From Deltaproteobacteria bacterium (lineage in GTDB: Bacteria > Desulfobacterota > DSM-4660 > Desulfatiglandales > HGW-15): a DNA stretch of 54,892 nucleotides. Position 1 is the first letter of the stretch, and the number at the start of each line of letters is the position of its first letter. Position numbers and translations under genes: made by a program. The stretch covers positions 1 to 54,892 of the forward strand of contig JAFDAM010000005.1 in NCBI GenBank assembly GCA_019313825.1, read 5' to 3'. Below, one piece after another: positions 1 to 10,033 of this stretch. The notes under the pieces are model-generated. The model was given only the letters and a program-made list of their open reading frames with translations, was not told where the DNA came from and did not search any database.

Positions 1-179
1 GTTTTCTCTTCAGTCGAAAACGACAGCCAAGCAAAATTCGCCAATACTTTCTAGGAAAAAGCGTTCTGTATGCAGCAGCCTAAATGTAAACTATTTAATG
101 CTCCCCGTAATAGAAGAGGATAGCATCTATCAAGACCTGATTGTCTATGGCACCAAATAACAAAAGGAGGTATATTCCA

Positions 180-1781
180 ATGCGCCCCGAAGACAAATTC
201 TTCCGTATCTCAGATGACGCTAAAATCTGGCAGAAGTATTGCGGCTTCCTGGATCTCTCCCTGGAGGAGTTCATGGAAATGCAGGAGCATTTGCTACTGG
301 ATGAGATCGAGCTTGTGGCTAACAGCCCTTTGGGCAGAAAGATTATGCAGAACCAAAAGCCCTCAAGTGTAGATGAATTCCGCAAGGTTGTTCCCCTGAC
401 CACCTATGAGGATTATGCCCCCTATCTTGGGCAACAGAATGAGGATGCTCTGGCGGTAAAACCCCACATCTGGGCGCATACCTCGGGCGCGGGAGGAACC
501 TTCAAGTGGGTGCCTCTCACTGAGAGGAGCCTCGACATATGGGTTAGGAACGGAATAGCTATGATGATCCTTGCATCAGCTAGCAGTAAAGGGGAGGTCA
601 ATATTCAACCAGGGATTCGACTGTTCCATAATACACCGCCCAGACCCTATGGCTCGGCCATCGTCACCTACGCCATGGCTGAACGGTTCTCTATGCAAGA
701 CATGCCCCCCCTAGAGGAATCGGAGATGATGGCGTTTCCGCAGAAGATTGAAAAGGGCGTCAGTATGGCTTTGCTAAAGGGGATAGATGTTATTTACTCT
801 CTCAGTAGCGTCTTAGTCAAGATTGGGGAGGGCTTAGGCCAGCGCAGCGGAGAGAGGAAGTTTTCCCTTGCGATGCTCCACCCGGCCTTGCTCTTCCGCA
901 TAATCAGGGCCAAGCTGCGCGCGAAAAGGGAGGGGAGAGCAATGCTGCCCCGAGACCTCTGGAACCCAAGGGCTGTCCTCTGCGCGGGAACAGACACCTC
1001 TATTTACCGGGATAAGATAGCCTACTACTGGGGGAAAACACCCTGCGAATTCTATGTCTTCACTGAAGGGGGGCCCTTAGCTCTGGAGGGGTGGAACAGG
1101 AAAGGGCTGGTCTTTATCCCGGACCTGGGTTTCCTGGAGTTCATCCCCGAGAAGGAATGGTGCAAAAGTCGGGAAGATAAGGAATACCAGCCCCCAACCG
1201 TTCTCTTGAATGAGCTTGAGGAGGGGAAGACCTATGAGGTTGTCACCACCAACTTCCACGGCATGCCCTTCCTGAGATACCGACCGGGAGACTTGCTCAG
1301 AGTAGTCGCCCTGAGGGATGAGGAGACGGGCTGTCAGCTCCCCCAGATGGTCTTCGCCGGGCGGGTGGGTGATATCATCGATGTTCTCGGGATTGCCAGG
1401 CTGGATGAACGCACCGTCTGGCATGCTATAGCTGGTACCGGGGTCGACTTCGAAGACTGGACAATGCGCAAGGAGCAGGAGGAAGGTAAGCCTGTCATTC
1501 ACCTCTACATTGAGCTGAAACAAGGAGAGAAAAGAACGGCGGAGGAGCTGCGGTATCTCGTCAACGAGCAGATCAGGGTTATGGATCGCCATTATAAGGA
1601 AGCTACCACCGACCTGGAACCGAATCCCCTGAGGGTGAGCCTCCTCCCCCAGGGCAGCTTCCAGCGTTATTTCGAAGAGAAAAAGAAAGAAGGGGCCAGC
1701 ATGGCACATCTCAAGCCCACCCACATGTGTGCTTCGGATGAGGTTATGGAAAAGCTCCTTCACCTGAGCAAAGGAGGGTAA
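180..1781 (+). CDS. GH3-family acyl-adenylating enzyme
   Basis: The 533-aa product resembles the GH3 (auxin-responsive promoter) branch of the ANL adenylate-forming superfamily, which activates carboxylic acids with ATP and passes the acyl group to an amine or thiol. The P-loop-like motif TSGAGGTFKWVPLT lies near residue 102, and the FLRYRPGDLLRV motif, typical of GH3 proteins, near residue 366. No signal peptide or membrane helix is seen, so it is probably cytoplasmic. I chose the ATG at 180 because AAAGGAGG sits 9 bases upstream; an in-frame ATG at 141 lacks a ribosome site. The stop codon overlaps the start of the sensor kinase gene (TAATG), which implies translational coupling. The substrate cannot be read from the sequence; a phenylacetate-CoA-ligase-like role is the main alternative. 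Confidence 0.8.
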   Translation: MRPEDKFFRISDDAKIWQKYCGFLDLSLEEFMEMQEHLLLDEIELVANSPLGRKIMQNQKPSSVDEFRKVVPLTTYEDYAPYLGQQNEDALAVKPHIWAHTSGAGGTFKWVPLTERSLDIWVRNGIAMMILASASSKGEVNIQPGIRLFHNTPPRPYGSAIVTYAMAERFSMQDMPPLEESEMMAFPQKIEKGVSMALLKGIDVIYSLSSVLVKIGEGLGQRSGERKFSLAMLHPALLFRIIRAKLRAKREGRAMLPRDLWNPRAVLCAGTDTSIYRDKIAYYWGKTPCEFYVFTEGGPLALEGWNRKGLVFIPDLGFLEFIPEKEWCKSREDKEYQPPTVLLNELEEGKTYEVVTTNFHGMPFLRYRPGDLLRVVALRDEETGCQLPQMVFAGRVGDIIDVLGIARLDERTVWHAIAGTGVDFEDWTMRKEQEEGKPVIHLYIELKQGEKRTAEELRYLVNEQIRVMDRHYKEATTDLEPNPLRVSLLPQGSFQRYFEEKKKEGASMAHLKPTHMCASDEVMEKLLHLSKGG

Positions 1782-4700
1782 TGAATCTATACCTTTCAAT
1801 GCCAGTAGTTGGCTTTATTATCACTCTTATCCTGTCTTTTTTGGTGATATGGAGGCAGCGTAGAAGCTTTGCTCACCGGCTATTCTTCTTTTTTCTTCTT
1901 TCGGTGGCACTCTATTGCATAACCCTCTTTTTCATGCGTGCCAGCCCTGATTTTGAGAGCGCCCTCCTCTGGGAAAAGGCAATGATAGCCATGGTCCCTA
2001 CCCTTTCTCTTTTCTTCCTCCACTTTACCTTTGCCTATACTGGCATAAGACCGAAAAGAGGCGTCATCCCTGTACTCTACGTGCTTCTGCTCGTGGTATT
2101 TGTTCTCTCCCCAAGCGACTTGTTCATAAGAGGTATGTCGAGAGACACCTACGGGTATTACCCCCTTTCAGGACCACTTTTCCGCCTCCTTATGCCAGCA
2201 ACCTATCTTCTTCTGACGTATGCTCTTATCAACCTTATCAAAGCATATAGAGCCTCCAATGTGCATGAGGAAAGGAACTGTTACCTTTACATTTTTATCG
2301 GCATGGGTTTCGCTGCCGTTACGGCGATACCTGATGTTCTCTCTGCTTTGGGGATCATCCTCCCCCCCATGGGAGTCATCGGTACCCTGCTTCTTTGTAT
2401 CTTCACCACCATAGCGATCTTGAAATACCACCTGCTGGATATCCACGTCGTATTCCGAAAGGGTATGGCCTACGTTCTGGTAAGTGCCGCAGTGGCCATA
2501 CCCTATGCAGGATTATTATATTTGATGAGTTACATGTTTGAGGCAATACTGCAGCCATGGTGGGCACACACTTTCATTATATTATTGTTAGCCATTATCC
2601 TGCGACCGCTATATAGCTGGTCACAACAGTTTGCAGACCTGCTCTTTTACCGAGATAGATATGATTACCTCAAGGCACTGGAGCAATTCACTCGTGAAAC
2701 TCAAACTCTCACGAGAGTTGAGAAGATAGGCTCTACCATGGTTGAACTGGTCAACGGCGCATTGCGAAGCTCAAGTGCCTGCCTGTTACTGCCGGATGAA
2801 AACACTGACGGTTTTACTGTTGTATCTTCTGCCTGCTTGGACAGACCTCCCTCTGGAATTGTGCTGAGGAACAACAGCCCTCTTGTCAAATGGTTGAAGT
2901 TTCACAAGGGCATTCTGTTTTCTGAAGAGATCCACATTATTCCTCAATTGCAAAGCTTAACGTGCAGAGAAGAGGATAACCTTGAACAGATGAGAGCAGA
3001 GCTTTTTGTTCCTATCAAGAGTCGAGAGGGTGAATTATCGGGATTGCTGGTCTTAGGGCCAAAGATTTCCCAACAGTCCTATTCCAGTGAAGATACACGG
3101 TTACTTTCCACCCTGGCCGGTCAGATGTCCATGAACATAGAGAATGTAAAGTTATACAGCGATGTCCTACGATCGAGGGAGAACCTGCAAGTATGGCTGG
3201 GTAGCATGAGTGATTGCGTATTGATTGTAAGTGCAGACCATATTGTACAATTTGTAAACACAGCGGCAGAAGAGAAGTTTGGCATAAATAATGGTCAGGT
3301 ATGCTGGAGTAGCCTGGGTAAAGGCTCAAGGTGTTCTGATTGTCCCATGGAGCATGCTTCCCACAAAAACAGGGGAGGATCACAATTCACAAACATTATT
3401 TGGGACAGAGAATTCGATGTGGCGGCAGCCCCGCTTTCAAACCCTGACGGCAGCCTGTCCATTATTGAAGTACTAAGAGACATCACAGAGCGCAGGCAGG
3501 CAGAGGAGGCGGCACGGGTTAGCGAAAAAAGATTGCGAGACCTGTATGAAGAGGCCCCAATTGCCTATCTTACCGTTGACCTAAAAAGAATAATCGGCAA
3601 TTGCAACAGGATGGCTGAAGAGATATCAGGATACGATCGAGAGGAATTAAACGGTAAGGACGTGATGGAACTGTTTTCTGAGACACATGACGGCAAAGAC
3701 AAGGCTAATGCGATATTTGAAAGGTTTCTCCGGGGTGAGAGAATTCGCAATGAACAAATCCGGATCATTAAGAAGGATGGTACCTTGACCTGGGGCAGCC
3801 TGACCTTAAACGGTATACTGGATGAGGATGAAAATATAATCGCAAGCAGGTGTATGATAAGTGATATTAACCATCGTGTTGAACTTGAAGCCCAGTTTCT
3901 ACAGGCCCAGAAGATGGAAGCCCTGGGAACTCTGGCAGGAGGCATAGCTCATGACTTCAATAACCTGCTCATGGGTATTCAGGGCCGCGCCTCCCTGATG
4001 CTGATAGGTGCTGATTCTTCCCATCCCCATTTTGAGCATCTAAAGGAGGTGGAGGAATATGTCAAAAGCGCGGCGGGTCTTACCGGACAGCTCCTCGGTT
4101 TCGCCAGGGGCGGTAAATACGAGGTCATATCCACTGACCTGAATGAACACATAAAGGCTCAGAATCGTATGTTCGGCCGCACCAAGAAAGAGATTACTAT
4201 TCGCGGAAAATATGAAGAGGATCTGTGGAGAACAGAGGTTGATCAGGGACAGATCGGGCAGGCTCTGTTGAACATCTATGTCAATGCCTGGCAGGCGATG
4301 CCCGGCGGTGGAAACCTCTACATTGAAACAAAAAACATTATTCTGAATGAGGGCTTTGCCGGCGCATATCAGGTAGAACCCGGCAGGTATGTAAAGATAT
4401 CCATTAGGGATACCGGGATCGGGATGGATGAAGAGACAAGAAATAAGATATTTGATCCATTCTTTACCACCAAGGAGATAGGCAGGGGAACAGGGCTGGG
4501 CCTTGCCTCTGTTTACGGCATTATCAAGAATCATGACGGCTTTATTGATGTCCACAGCAAGAAAGACGAAGGGAGCACCTTTGATATCTATCTGCCGGCA
4601 ATAGAAGAAAAGAGTATAGAACAAAAAACAAAGAGCGATATCAGTCTTGAGATCATCAGAGGCACGGGGACGGTACTTCTTGTGGACGACGAAGATATGA

Positions 4701-5044
4701 TTATCGATGTGGGGGAGAAGATACTTAAGGAGATAGGCTACGAGGTACTGACAGCAAGAAGCGGGAAGGATGCCTTGGAGATAGTCGGTAAAGCAAAGGA
4801 CCACCATGCTCCTTCACCTGACATAGTCATCCTGGACATGGTCATGCCTGACATGAACGGTAGTGAGGCCTATGACAGGATAAAGGAGATCAGCCCTGAC
4901 ATTAAAGTTCTTCTTTCAAGCGGATACAGTATTGCCGGGCACGCTGCCGAGATATTGAAACGGGGTTGTGACGGCTTCATACAGAAGCCGTTTAGTATGA
5001 GAGTCCTTGCCCGGAAGATCAGGGAGATTCTGGATACAGGATAG
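1781..5044 (+). CDS. Hybrid sensor histidine kinase (7TM-GAF-PAS-PAS-HisKA-HATPase-REC)
   Basis: This 1087-aa membrane kinase has seven or eight hydrophobic helices in residues 1-260 (histidine-kinase 7TM type). A GAF-like region follows at about 300-463, then PAS domains at about 467-575 and 586-700. The HisKA motif [11 protein letters not shown] carries the presumed phospho-acceptor His724. The HATPase_c domain spans about 815-940 ([20 protein letters not shown]). A C-terminal receiver starts with VLLVDDED near 964, with the likely acceptor Asp1019 in [12 protein letters not shown] and the conserved lysine in QKPF. The first PAS has a C-x10-C-x2-C group ([14 protein letters not shown]) that could bind metal or sense redox. 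No DNA-binding output domain is present, so signalling would go through the receiver or an unseen phosphotransfer partner. The start overlaps the GH3 stop by one base. Confidence 0.92.
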   Translation: MNLYLSMPVVGFIITLILSFLVIWRQRRSFAHRLFFFFLLSVALYCITLFFMRASPDFESALLWEKAMIAMVPTLSLFFLHFTFAYTGIRPKRGVIPVLYVLLLVVFVLSPSDLFIRGMSRDTYGYYPLSGPLFRLLMPATYLLLTYALINLIKAYRASNVHEERNCYLYIFIGMGFAAVTAIPDVLSALGIILPPMGVIGTLLLCIFTTIAILKYHLLDIHVVFRKGMAYVLVSAAVAIPYAGLLYLMSYMFEAILQPWWAHTFIILLLAIILRPLYSWSQQFADLLFYRDRYDYLKALEQFTRETQTLTRVEKIGSTMVELVNGALRSSSACLLLPDENTDGFTVVSSACLDRPPSGIVLRNNSPLVKWLKFHKGILFSEEIHIIPQLQSLTCREEDNLEQMRAELFVPIKSREGELSGLLVLGPKISQQSYSSEDTRLLSTLAGQMSMNIENVKLYSDVLRSRENLQVWLGSMSDCVLIVSADHIVQFVNTAAEEKFGINNGQVCWSSLGKGSRCSDCPMEHASHKNRGGSQFTNIIWDREFDVAAAPLSNPDGSLSIIEVLRDITERRQAEEAARVSEKRLRDLYEEAPIAYLTVDLKRIIGNCNRMAEEISGYDREELNGKDVMELFSETHDGKDKANAIFERFLRGERIRNEQIRIIKKDGTLTWGSLTLNGILDEDENIIASRCMISDINHRVELEAQFLQAQKMEALGTLAGGIAHDFNNLLMGIQGRASLMLIGADSSHPHFEHLKEVEEYVKSAAGLTGQLLGFARGGKYEVISTDLNEHIKAQNRMFGRTKKEITIRGKYEEDLWRTEVDQGQIGQALLNIYVNAWQAMPGGGNLYIETKNIILNEGFAGAYQVEPGRYVKISIRDTGIGMDEETRNKIFDPFFTTKEIGRGTGLGLASVYGIIKNHDGFIDVHSKKDEGSTFDIYLPAIEEKSIEQKTKSDISLEIIRGTGTVLLVDDEDMIIDVGEKILKEIGYEVLTARSGKDALEIVGKAKDHHAPSPDIVILDMVMPDMNGSEAYDRIKEISPDIKVLLSSGYSIAGHAAEILKRGCDGFIQKPFSMRVLARKIREILDTG

Positions 5045-5157
5045 TATTACGGCGCTTTTCAACCAACCAGACCACATCTACAGGAATAAACAGACCAGAA
5101 TCTTTATCCTTATAAAGAGAAGCCGTCGAATCTTTATTTTGTAATAGGGTTTTATTC

Positions 5158-6210
5158 ATGAAAATTACGCGCAGAGATTTTATCAAAAGCTCTCTTTTCA
5201 TGGGTACCTCTCTCTTTATATCCCCCTTACCCCTCCATGCCGCTCAAAAAGGGACAAAACCATGGAAGCCTGCCTATGAGAGACTGGAGCAAGAAGGTGG
5301 ACTGGCTCAAAAGATCAAACAGGCCTACGCCATATTCGAAGAATGCCGACTCTGTCCCAGACAGTGCGGGGTAAATCGTCTGAAAGGAGAAAGGGGATTC
5401 TGCCGGGCACCGGCAAAACCCGTGATCTACAGCATGCAGCCCCATTTTGGAGAAGAGATATCACTTGTCGGCCAAAATGGTTCCGGCACCATCTTCTTTT
5501 CCAACTGCAACCTCCGCTGCGCCTTCTGTCAAAACTGGCCTATCTCACATGAGGGAAGAGGAAGAGAAGTTCAAGATGAAGACGTGGCGGATATGATGAT
5601 CAAGCTTCAGGATATCGGCTGCCATAACATCAACTTTGTCACTCCGACTCACGTAATGCCCAATATCCTTAATGCCGTGAGAATTGCCTTAAAAAAAGGG
5701 CTTCATCTTCCCCTTGTTTACAACACCAGCGGGTACGAACGCTTGGAGATATTGAGGCTACTGGACAATATCGTAGACATCTATCTGCCTGACATGAAAT
5801 ATATGGATGCCTATAAGGCGGAAAAATATTCATCCGGCGCTTCAGACTATCCGGAAGTCGCGCAGCAAGCCATAATCGAAATGAACAGCCAGGTCGGGGA
5901 ACTACTGACCGATGAAAAAGGAATTGCCCTTCGCGGCCTGATGATCCGACACCTGGTTATGCCAAACCGGGTGGCCGGGACAGAGAAATTCGTCAGGTGG
6001 GTATCTGAGAGTCTTTCCAGATCGACCTATGTAAACATAATGGCTCAATACCGCGTGGAATACCAGGCCTTTAATTATCCGGAGATTGCACGGGGAATCA
6101 CTGTGCAGGAATTCCTGGAAGCAATGAAATGGGCTGAAAAATCCGGTTTGACCAACCTTGACCCTCAGTCCGTGGCGATCAAGAACATTTATTTAAAGCA
6201 CCGATCATAG
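5158..6210 (+). CDS. TAT-exported PflX-like radical SAM protein
   Basis: The 350-aa protein begins with the twin-arginine-like leader MKITRRDFIKSSLFMGTSL and a hydrophobic stretch ending near ALHAAQ-type residues, so it is predicted to be exported folded. An N-terminal Cys group (CRLCPRQC, about residues 63-70, then GFCR) precedes the radical-SAM motif CNLRCAFC (Cys117, Cys121, Cys124). The surrounding HFGEE and GSGTIFFSNCNLRC sequence is typical of COG1313, the PflX-like activase relatives. Radical SAM enzymes cleave S-adenosylmethionine with a 4Fe-4S cluster; the target here is unknown. No glycyl-radical enzyme is nearby. The gene stands 113 bp downstream of the kinase and converges on the AmrS-like gene. 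A TAT leader on a radical-SAM enzyme is unusual, because SAM and low-potential electrons are cytoplasmic; the leader may instead be an uncleaved anchor. Confidence 0.8.
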   Translation: MKITRRDFIKSSLFMGTSLFISPLPLHAAQKGTKPWKPAYERLEQEGGLAQKIKQAYAIFEECRLCPRQCGVNRLKGERGFCRAPAKPVIYSMQPHFGEEISLVGQNGSGTIFFSNCNLRCAFCQNWPISHEGRGREVQDEDVADMMIKLQDIGCHNINFVTPTHVMPNILNAVRIALKKGLHLPLVYNTSGYERLEILRLLDNIVDIYLPDMKYMDAYKAEKYSSGASDYPEVAQQAIIEMNSQVGELLTDEKGIALRGLMIRHLVMPNRVAGTEKFVRWVSESLSRSTYVNIMAQYRVEYQAFNYPEIARGITVQEFLEAMKWAEKSGLTNLDPQSVAIKNIYLKHRS

Positions 6211-6219
6211 TAAAATATC

Positions 6220-6336
6220 GGTAAAGTTTAAAAGTGTGTACATTATCAGTTTCATGAGGAAATGTTTTTTTTAAAATGATTAAATCATGTGATGCTCATT
6301 TCTTCAAAGCGATATTTAAAATCCTGTGCTGTCCCT
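6220..6336. repeat. Partial copy of palindromic element (left arm)
   Basis: About 97 bases match the left arm of the complete element at 13980-14280: both begin GGTAAAGTT, then carry AAAGTGTG, TATCAGTTTCATGAGGAAATG and TCTTCAAAGCGATAT. After GATAT this copy jumps to TTTAAAATCCTGTGCTGTCC, which resembles the centre of the other copy, so the inner palindrome arm has been deleted and the right half is missing. It fills the gap between two convergent genes and may act as a transcription barrier. Confidence 0.75.
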
Positions 6337-6354
6337 ATCTTATAGCTCGCACGT

Positions 6355-7563
6355 TCAGTCCCAGATTCCGGGTATGGGCTTTCCGCAATATCCGCACTTC
6401 CCTTCCTTCACACGCATCTCAGTAATCATGTATCCTGTCCGCTGGATTACTATCTTCCCGCACCTGGGGCAGTATGTATTCCAACCCTCGTGCCCGGGCA
6501 CCTTCCCTATATAGACATATTCTAGACCAATAGATATAGCCAGGGCCCGAGCCTTCTCCAGCATAGAAACCGGCGTTAAAGGTAGACGCTGGAGCTTATT
6601 CAGAGGATAGAACCGGGAGAAGTGGACGGGTGTATCAGCGCCCAGTTCTCTTTTCACCCAGAGGCACATCTCCTTCACCTCCGACATCTCATCATTCTTT
6701 GTGGGGATCATGAGATTAGTGATCTCTAAATGTATCTTCTCCTGTTTAAGCGTCTTCAGGGTCTCGAGTACCGGGGCCAGTTCACCGTTTGACAATTCGC
6801 GATAAAAATTCTCCGTGAATCCCTTTAGATCTATCTGTGCCGCATCAAGCACCCTGCACAGGTTTCGAAGCGGTCCCTGATTGATGAAGCCATTGGAGTG
6901 TATCACATTCATAAGGCCGGCCTTCTTTGCAAATGAGGCGATATCTGACATGTATTCATAAAAGACAGTGGGCTCCGCATAAGTGTATGATATGCAAGGT
7001 GCACCCATCTCATTGGCCTTCTTCACCATAATCTCCGGCGGAATGTCATAGCTGTATACATCTTCAGGGGAAGCCTGGGATATCTCCCAATTCTCGCAAA
7101 ACTTACACTGGAGATTGCACCCCGCTGTTGATATGGTCAAAGAATTACTACCTGGAAGGAGATGGAAAAATGGTTCTTTCTCGACCGGATCCAAATGAAC
7201 CACGCAAGGATTCCCATAAACCAGACTGTATAATCTCCCATCCCGATTTTCGCGTACCCTGCAAAAGCCCCTCTTCCCCATGGAGATACGGCATCGTCTG
7301 GGACAAAGCTCGCACTGGGTCTCTCTCCCCCCAAGAGGGGAATAATAGGGTGACAGCTTTGTTTTAATAAGACCTTTTTGGGCTATTTGCGCCGCTAGAC
7401 TTTTTGGAAAGCCGATGAGGTGAGTGAAGCAAAGGGCGCAGAAACCCGTTCCGCACAACTTCAAAAAATCGCGCTTTGTTAATTTGCGCACAGTGATGCG
7501 CTCACACGCCCCACTGTCTTGCGTGTGTAATATAGTGGAATGGTCCGTCAGGTTTTCAATCAT
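6355..7563 (-). CDS. amrS: AmmeMemoRadiSam-system-type radical SAM protein with TAT-like leader
   Basis: The 402-aa product is a COG1180 (PflA-related) radical SAM protein. It has an N-terminal Cys group CELCPRRCRI, the cluster motif CNLQCKFC followed by ENWEISQ, and a C-terminal four-cysteine group (YCPRCGK ... CGYCGKPIPG) that probably binds zinc or a second cluster. This layout fits AmrS of the AmmeMemoRadiSam system, whose chemistry is not established from this window. The usual partners (AMMECR1 and Memo domains) are absent here. Residues 25-50 (VRKLTKRDFLKLCGTGFCAL) look like a twin-arginine leader with KR instead of RR. The first ATG (7563) gives about 24 residues before it and has no good ribosome site; a GTG at 7491 would start directly at the leader. 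It converges on the PflX-like gene. Confidence 0.8.
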   Translation of the reverse strand: MIENLTDHSTILHTQDSGACERITVRKLTKRDFLKLCGTGFCALCFTHLIGFPKSLAAQIAQKGLIKTKLSPYYSPLGGRETQCELCPRRCRISMGKRGFCRVRENRDGRLYSLVYGNPCVVHLDPVEKEPFFHLLPGSNSLTISTAGCNLQCKFCENWEISQASPEDVYSYDIPPEIMVKKANEMGAPCISYTYAEPTVFYEYMSDIASFAKKAGLMNVIHSNGFINQGPLRNLCRVLDAAQIDLKGFTENFYRELSNGELAPVLETLKTLKQEKIHLEITNLMIPTKNDEMSEVKEMCLWVKRELGADTPVHFSRFYPLNKLQRLPLTPVSMLEKARALAISIGLEYVYIGKVPGHEGWNTYCPRCGKIVIQRTGYMITEMRVKEGKCGYCGKPIPGIWD

Positions 7564-8481
7564 GTTGATAACTCAATTTTATTCCGGCCGATAATACAGG
7601 ATACCAGCCGCCCGCTTCGTCTCGTGGAGTGACGTTTTCCAGCGCTTAAACAAGTTCGCCCCTTCAGATCCCGCTTCAGCGGGACACGCCCCTTTCCAAT
7701 CGTAATCTTGGGTTAATATGCCGTCCAATAAAAATCGATTTTGGCCAAGAGTGATCCAGAAAGAAAGATATATAGATTACCATATTAAGACCACGTTTAC
7801 ATACAATTTTGACGATTTCTATCCTGATATTCAGTGCCTGTCATAGAATATTCCCCGCACCGCGGGGGAAGAAGGACGCGGCATTGTTTAGACCCAAAAG
7901 AGGTGTCTTTCTCAAAGGACGTAATGGCCGTCTCTTCCAGGCGATATACAATAAGGCATAAGGCTAAAGGCGCAAGGAAGGTTTTGATTTTTCCTAACTA
8001 TACCTAATACATCAGGCCTTGAGCCTTACACCTTGTCGAAGATCCCGGTTTATAGGGGAGCCCTGGGCCTTCATTCTTTGGCCCCTTCCTCAAAAGGTAG
8101 CCCCGCCCGGGCGGGGTCGCTTTGAAGAGATGATCATTGCCGTATTAGTATTGATCTTTTCAGGCAGACCTAATTCTCCTTGGCTCCCACAACATGAGAT
8201 CTTTGCATGATTAGCAAAGGCCAATCCCCCCATAACATACCAACATTTGCGATGATTAAAATAATCCAACATCTACGTCAAATTAATGACATTTTGTTAA
8301 GCATTATGGCGTATAATGTACTCTTAAACAATGGAATAGCCGGCTTATCAGCACAACATTCTGTATTTATTTAAAAATTCAGCAGAAAATAATCTGGCAC
8401 GGAAATTGATAGTAATACCTATATCGAGATATGCCGGACTTCACTGAAGAGACCGCAAATCATAAAACTGATGGTAAATAG
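7564..8481. other. 918-bp non-coding stretch with GC-rich hairpins
   Basis: I see no credible gene here. Small hairpins recur: ATCCCGCTTCAGCGGGA near 7670, TTCCCCGC/GCGGGGGAA at 7851-7870, and the perfect palindrome CCCCGCCCGGGCGGGG at 8101-8116. Around 7950-8035 there is a weak degenerate tract (CATAAGGCTAAAGGC, CCTTGAGCCTTACACCTT) like the periodic tracts elsewhere in the window. The 3-prime end is AT-rich and probably holds the promoter of the 8482 gene. Confidence 0.6.
8395..8410 (+). promoter_or_regulatory. Possible sigma-54-type promoter
   Basis: TGGCAC-N5-TTGAT matches the sigma-54 -24/-12 consensus (TGGCAC-N5-TTGCA) except that the near-invariant C of the GC doublet is A. It lies about 70 bases before the ATG at 8482. 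No enhancer-binding regulator is encoded nearby, so this is a weak call. Confidence 0.25.
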
Positions 8482-8964
8482 ATGAGTAAAAAGGAAAAAA
8501 TAACCGGTCAGAGAATAAATGCCACGGCAGACAAAGAGCAAGAGTACATCACCTTCTCATTATCCAAGGAGGAGGACGAGATCGGCATACTAACGATTAA
8601 GGAGCTTATTGACAAAACTACAAACATGGTCTTCCTTTCTCACAAGGAAAGGCTATTATCAGAACCGATCACCTATATTGTCCCTGCAGTATGGGGGAAA
8701 AAAAAGCATGGAAAACTCACAATCAACCAGCAGGAGATACACAATAATATCGCTCCCATGATAAGCAACATTATGAAGATATTCAAGTTTAAGGAGATAA
8801 ATGAGGCTCAAAGATTTACCATTGAATACCTTATTCGTGGATTGGTTATTTCAAAAATCACATATATGGTTGAGGCATTTAAAAATCGACCAATAGACGA
8901 GATTCAATCCGGTGAGGGAAATGCCGATCTCCTTGACAGTCTTGAGATATTGGGAAATGCATAG
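8482..8964 (+). CDS. Hypothetical 160-aa protein
   Basis: I do not recognise this protein. It is highly charged and lysine/glutamate-rich at the N-terminus (MSKKEKITGQRINA), has no signal peptide or membrane helix, and contains no cysteine pairs or P-loop. The middle (IKELIDKTTNMVFLSHKERLLSEPITYIVP) and the end (EAQRFTIEYLIRGLVISKITYMVEAF) look mainly helical. The ribosome site before the ATG is poor. It is a single-gene unit that converges on mltG, with a small hairpin in between. Codon use looks normal for the window, so a real gene is likely, but its role is unknown. Confidence 0.6.
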   Translation: MSKKEKITGQRINATADKEQEYITFSLSKEEDEIGILTIKELIDKTTNMVFLSHKERLLSEPITYIVPAVWGKKKHGKLTINQQEIHNNIAPMISNIMKIFKFKEINEAQRFTIEYLIRGLVISKITYMVEAFKNRPIDEIQSGEGNADLLDSLEILGNA

Positions 8965-8967
8965 ATA

Positions 8968-8987
8968 ATGATACGCCCATGTATCAT
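8968..8987. terminator. Hairpin between convergent genes
   Basis: ATGATAC and GTATCAT form a perfect 7-bp stem with a 6-base loop, 4 bases after the 8482 gene and 30 bases before the mltG stop. There is no T-run, so intrinsic termination is uncertain. Confidence 0.35.
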
Positions 8988-9016
8988 CATGCCATAGTCC
9001 TATCAGAAGATCTTCC

Positions 9017-10033
9017 CTATCTCGATCGCCGTCTCTTCTGATATTTCTGCACTGCCCGATTATGTTCTTTCAGGGTTTTTGAAAAATAGTGGGACCCGTC
9101 ATTCTTTGACACAAAGTACAGATAATCGGTCTGGGCAGGATAGAGCACGGCCTTGATAGCCTCCAGACCGGGACTGGCAATGGGCCCGGGAGGAAGGCCC
9201 CGTATGACGTAAGTGTTATAGGGGGTTGGTTCGGAAAGATCTTTTCGTGTCAGGTTGCCGCTAAAGTCCTTGATACCGTATATCACGGTAGGATCGCTAT
9301 CCAGTCTCATCCTTTTCTTCAAGCGGTTTAAAAAGACGCTCGCGATAATAGGTCTCTCTTCTGCGCGACCGGTCTCCTTCTCAACAATGGATGCAAGCGT
9401 AACCACTTCTTGCACGGTCATGTCCGATTTCAATACCTTCTCTTTATAGGGTTCTATGACCTCCTGAAAACGATTAATCATCGCATTCATTACTGATTCG
9501 GCGGATAAGCCCCGGCCGAACTGGTATGTATCGGGGTAGAGATAACCCTCCAGGCTTGTCCCTGATATATCGTACCTCTTTAACACATCCGGGTCATCCG
9601 TCAACGCAAGAAACTGCTGTTTGCTAATAAAACCTTTCGCCGCTAATAGTTCGGCGATCTGCTCCCTTGAAAAGCCTTCGGGAATGGTGACAGGGTGGGT
9701 TATAATGACACCTCTTGTCAATATCTCAAGTATCCTGATGGGCGCCATACTGGGACTCAGCCGATACTCTCCGGCCTTGATCTTTCTGCTGTATCCCATG
9801 AGTCTGGCCCAGAGCATAAATAGTATCTTGCTCTTTATAACCTCTTCCCTCTCCAGGCTGTATGCCACTTCTCTGAGAGACATGCCTTCACGAACGATAA
9901 TAATCTGATCATGTTCTCCTTTTTCAGCGGGCCTTACGAAAAAAAGGCCGAATCCCATGATAAGGAAGGCCAGCACAATGGTGAAAAGGCCAGTAAAGAC
10001 AATGAGAATTCTCTTTAGGGAGATATTAGACAT
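9017..10033 (-). CDS. mltG: Endolytic murein transglycosylase MltG
   Basis: The 338-aa protein belongs to the YceG/MltG family, which cleaves nascent glycan strands at the inner membrane and so ends peptidoglycan polymerisation. One N-terminal membrane helix (residues about 8-30, ILIVFTGLFTIVLAFLIMGF) anchors it in the inner membrane. A LysM-like region follows (IIVREGMSLREVAYSLE), then the catalytic domain with VVTLASIVEKETGRAEER, whose first glutamate is the usual catalytic residue, and the ASVFLNRL and LDSDPTVIYG motifs. Length is normal for the family. Its start overlaps the stop of the upstream prenyltransferase gene by 8 bases, so the two are probably co-transcribed. Confidence 0.95.
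   Translation of the reverse strand: MSNISLKRILIVFTGLFTIVLAFLIMGFGLFFVRPAEKGEHDQIIIVREGMSLREVAYSLEREEVIKSKILFMLWARLMGYSRKIKAGEYRLSPSMAPIRILEILTRGVIITHPVTIPEGFSREQIAELLAAKGFISKQQFLALTDDPDVLKRYDISGTSLEGYLYPDTYQFGRGLSAESVMNAMINRFQEVIEPYKEKVLKSDMTVQEVVTLASIVEKETGRAEERPIIASVFLNRLKKRMRLDSDPTVIYGIKDFSGNLTRKDLSEPTPYNTYVIRGLPPGPIASPGLEAIKAVLYPAQTDYLYFVSKNDGSHYFSKTLKEHNRAVQKYQKRRRSR

Noticed and set aside
1077-1799. 240-aa minus-strand frame opposite the GH3-type gene
   Set aside because: It is antisense to a well-supported gene, has no recognisable domain or ribosome site, and shows shadow-type composition.
4040-4807. 255-aa minus-strand frame opposite the kinase C-terminus
   Set aside because: The plus strand encodes the intact histidine-kinase ATPase and receiver; the antisense frame has no family features.
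6326-6514. 62-aa plus-strand frame at the 3-prime end of the AmrS-like gene
   Set aside because: It is antisense to the conserved cysteine-rich C-terminus of the AmrS-like protein.
8019-8272. 60-63 aa frames on both strands in the 7.6-8.5 kb gap
   Set aside because: No ribosome sites, no family features, and they span GC-rich hairpins.
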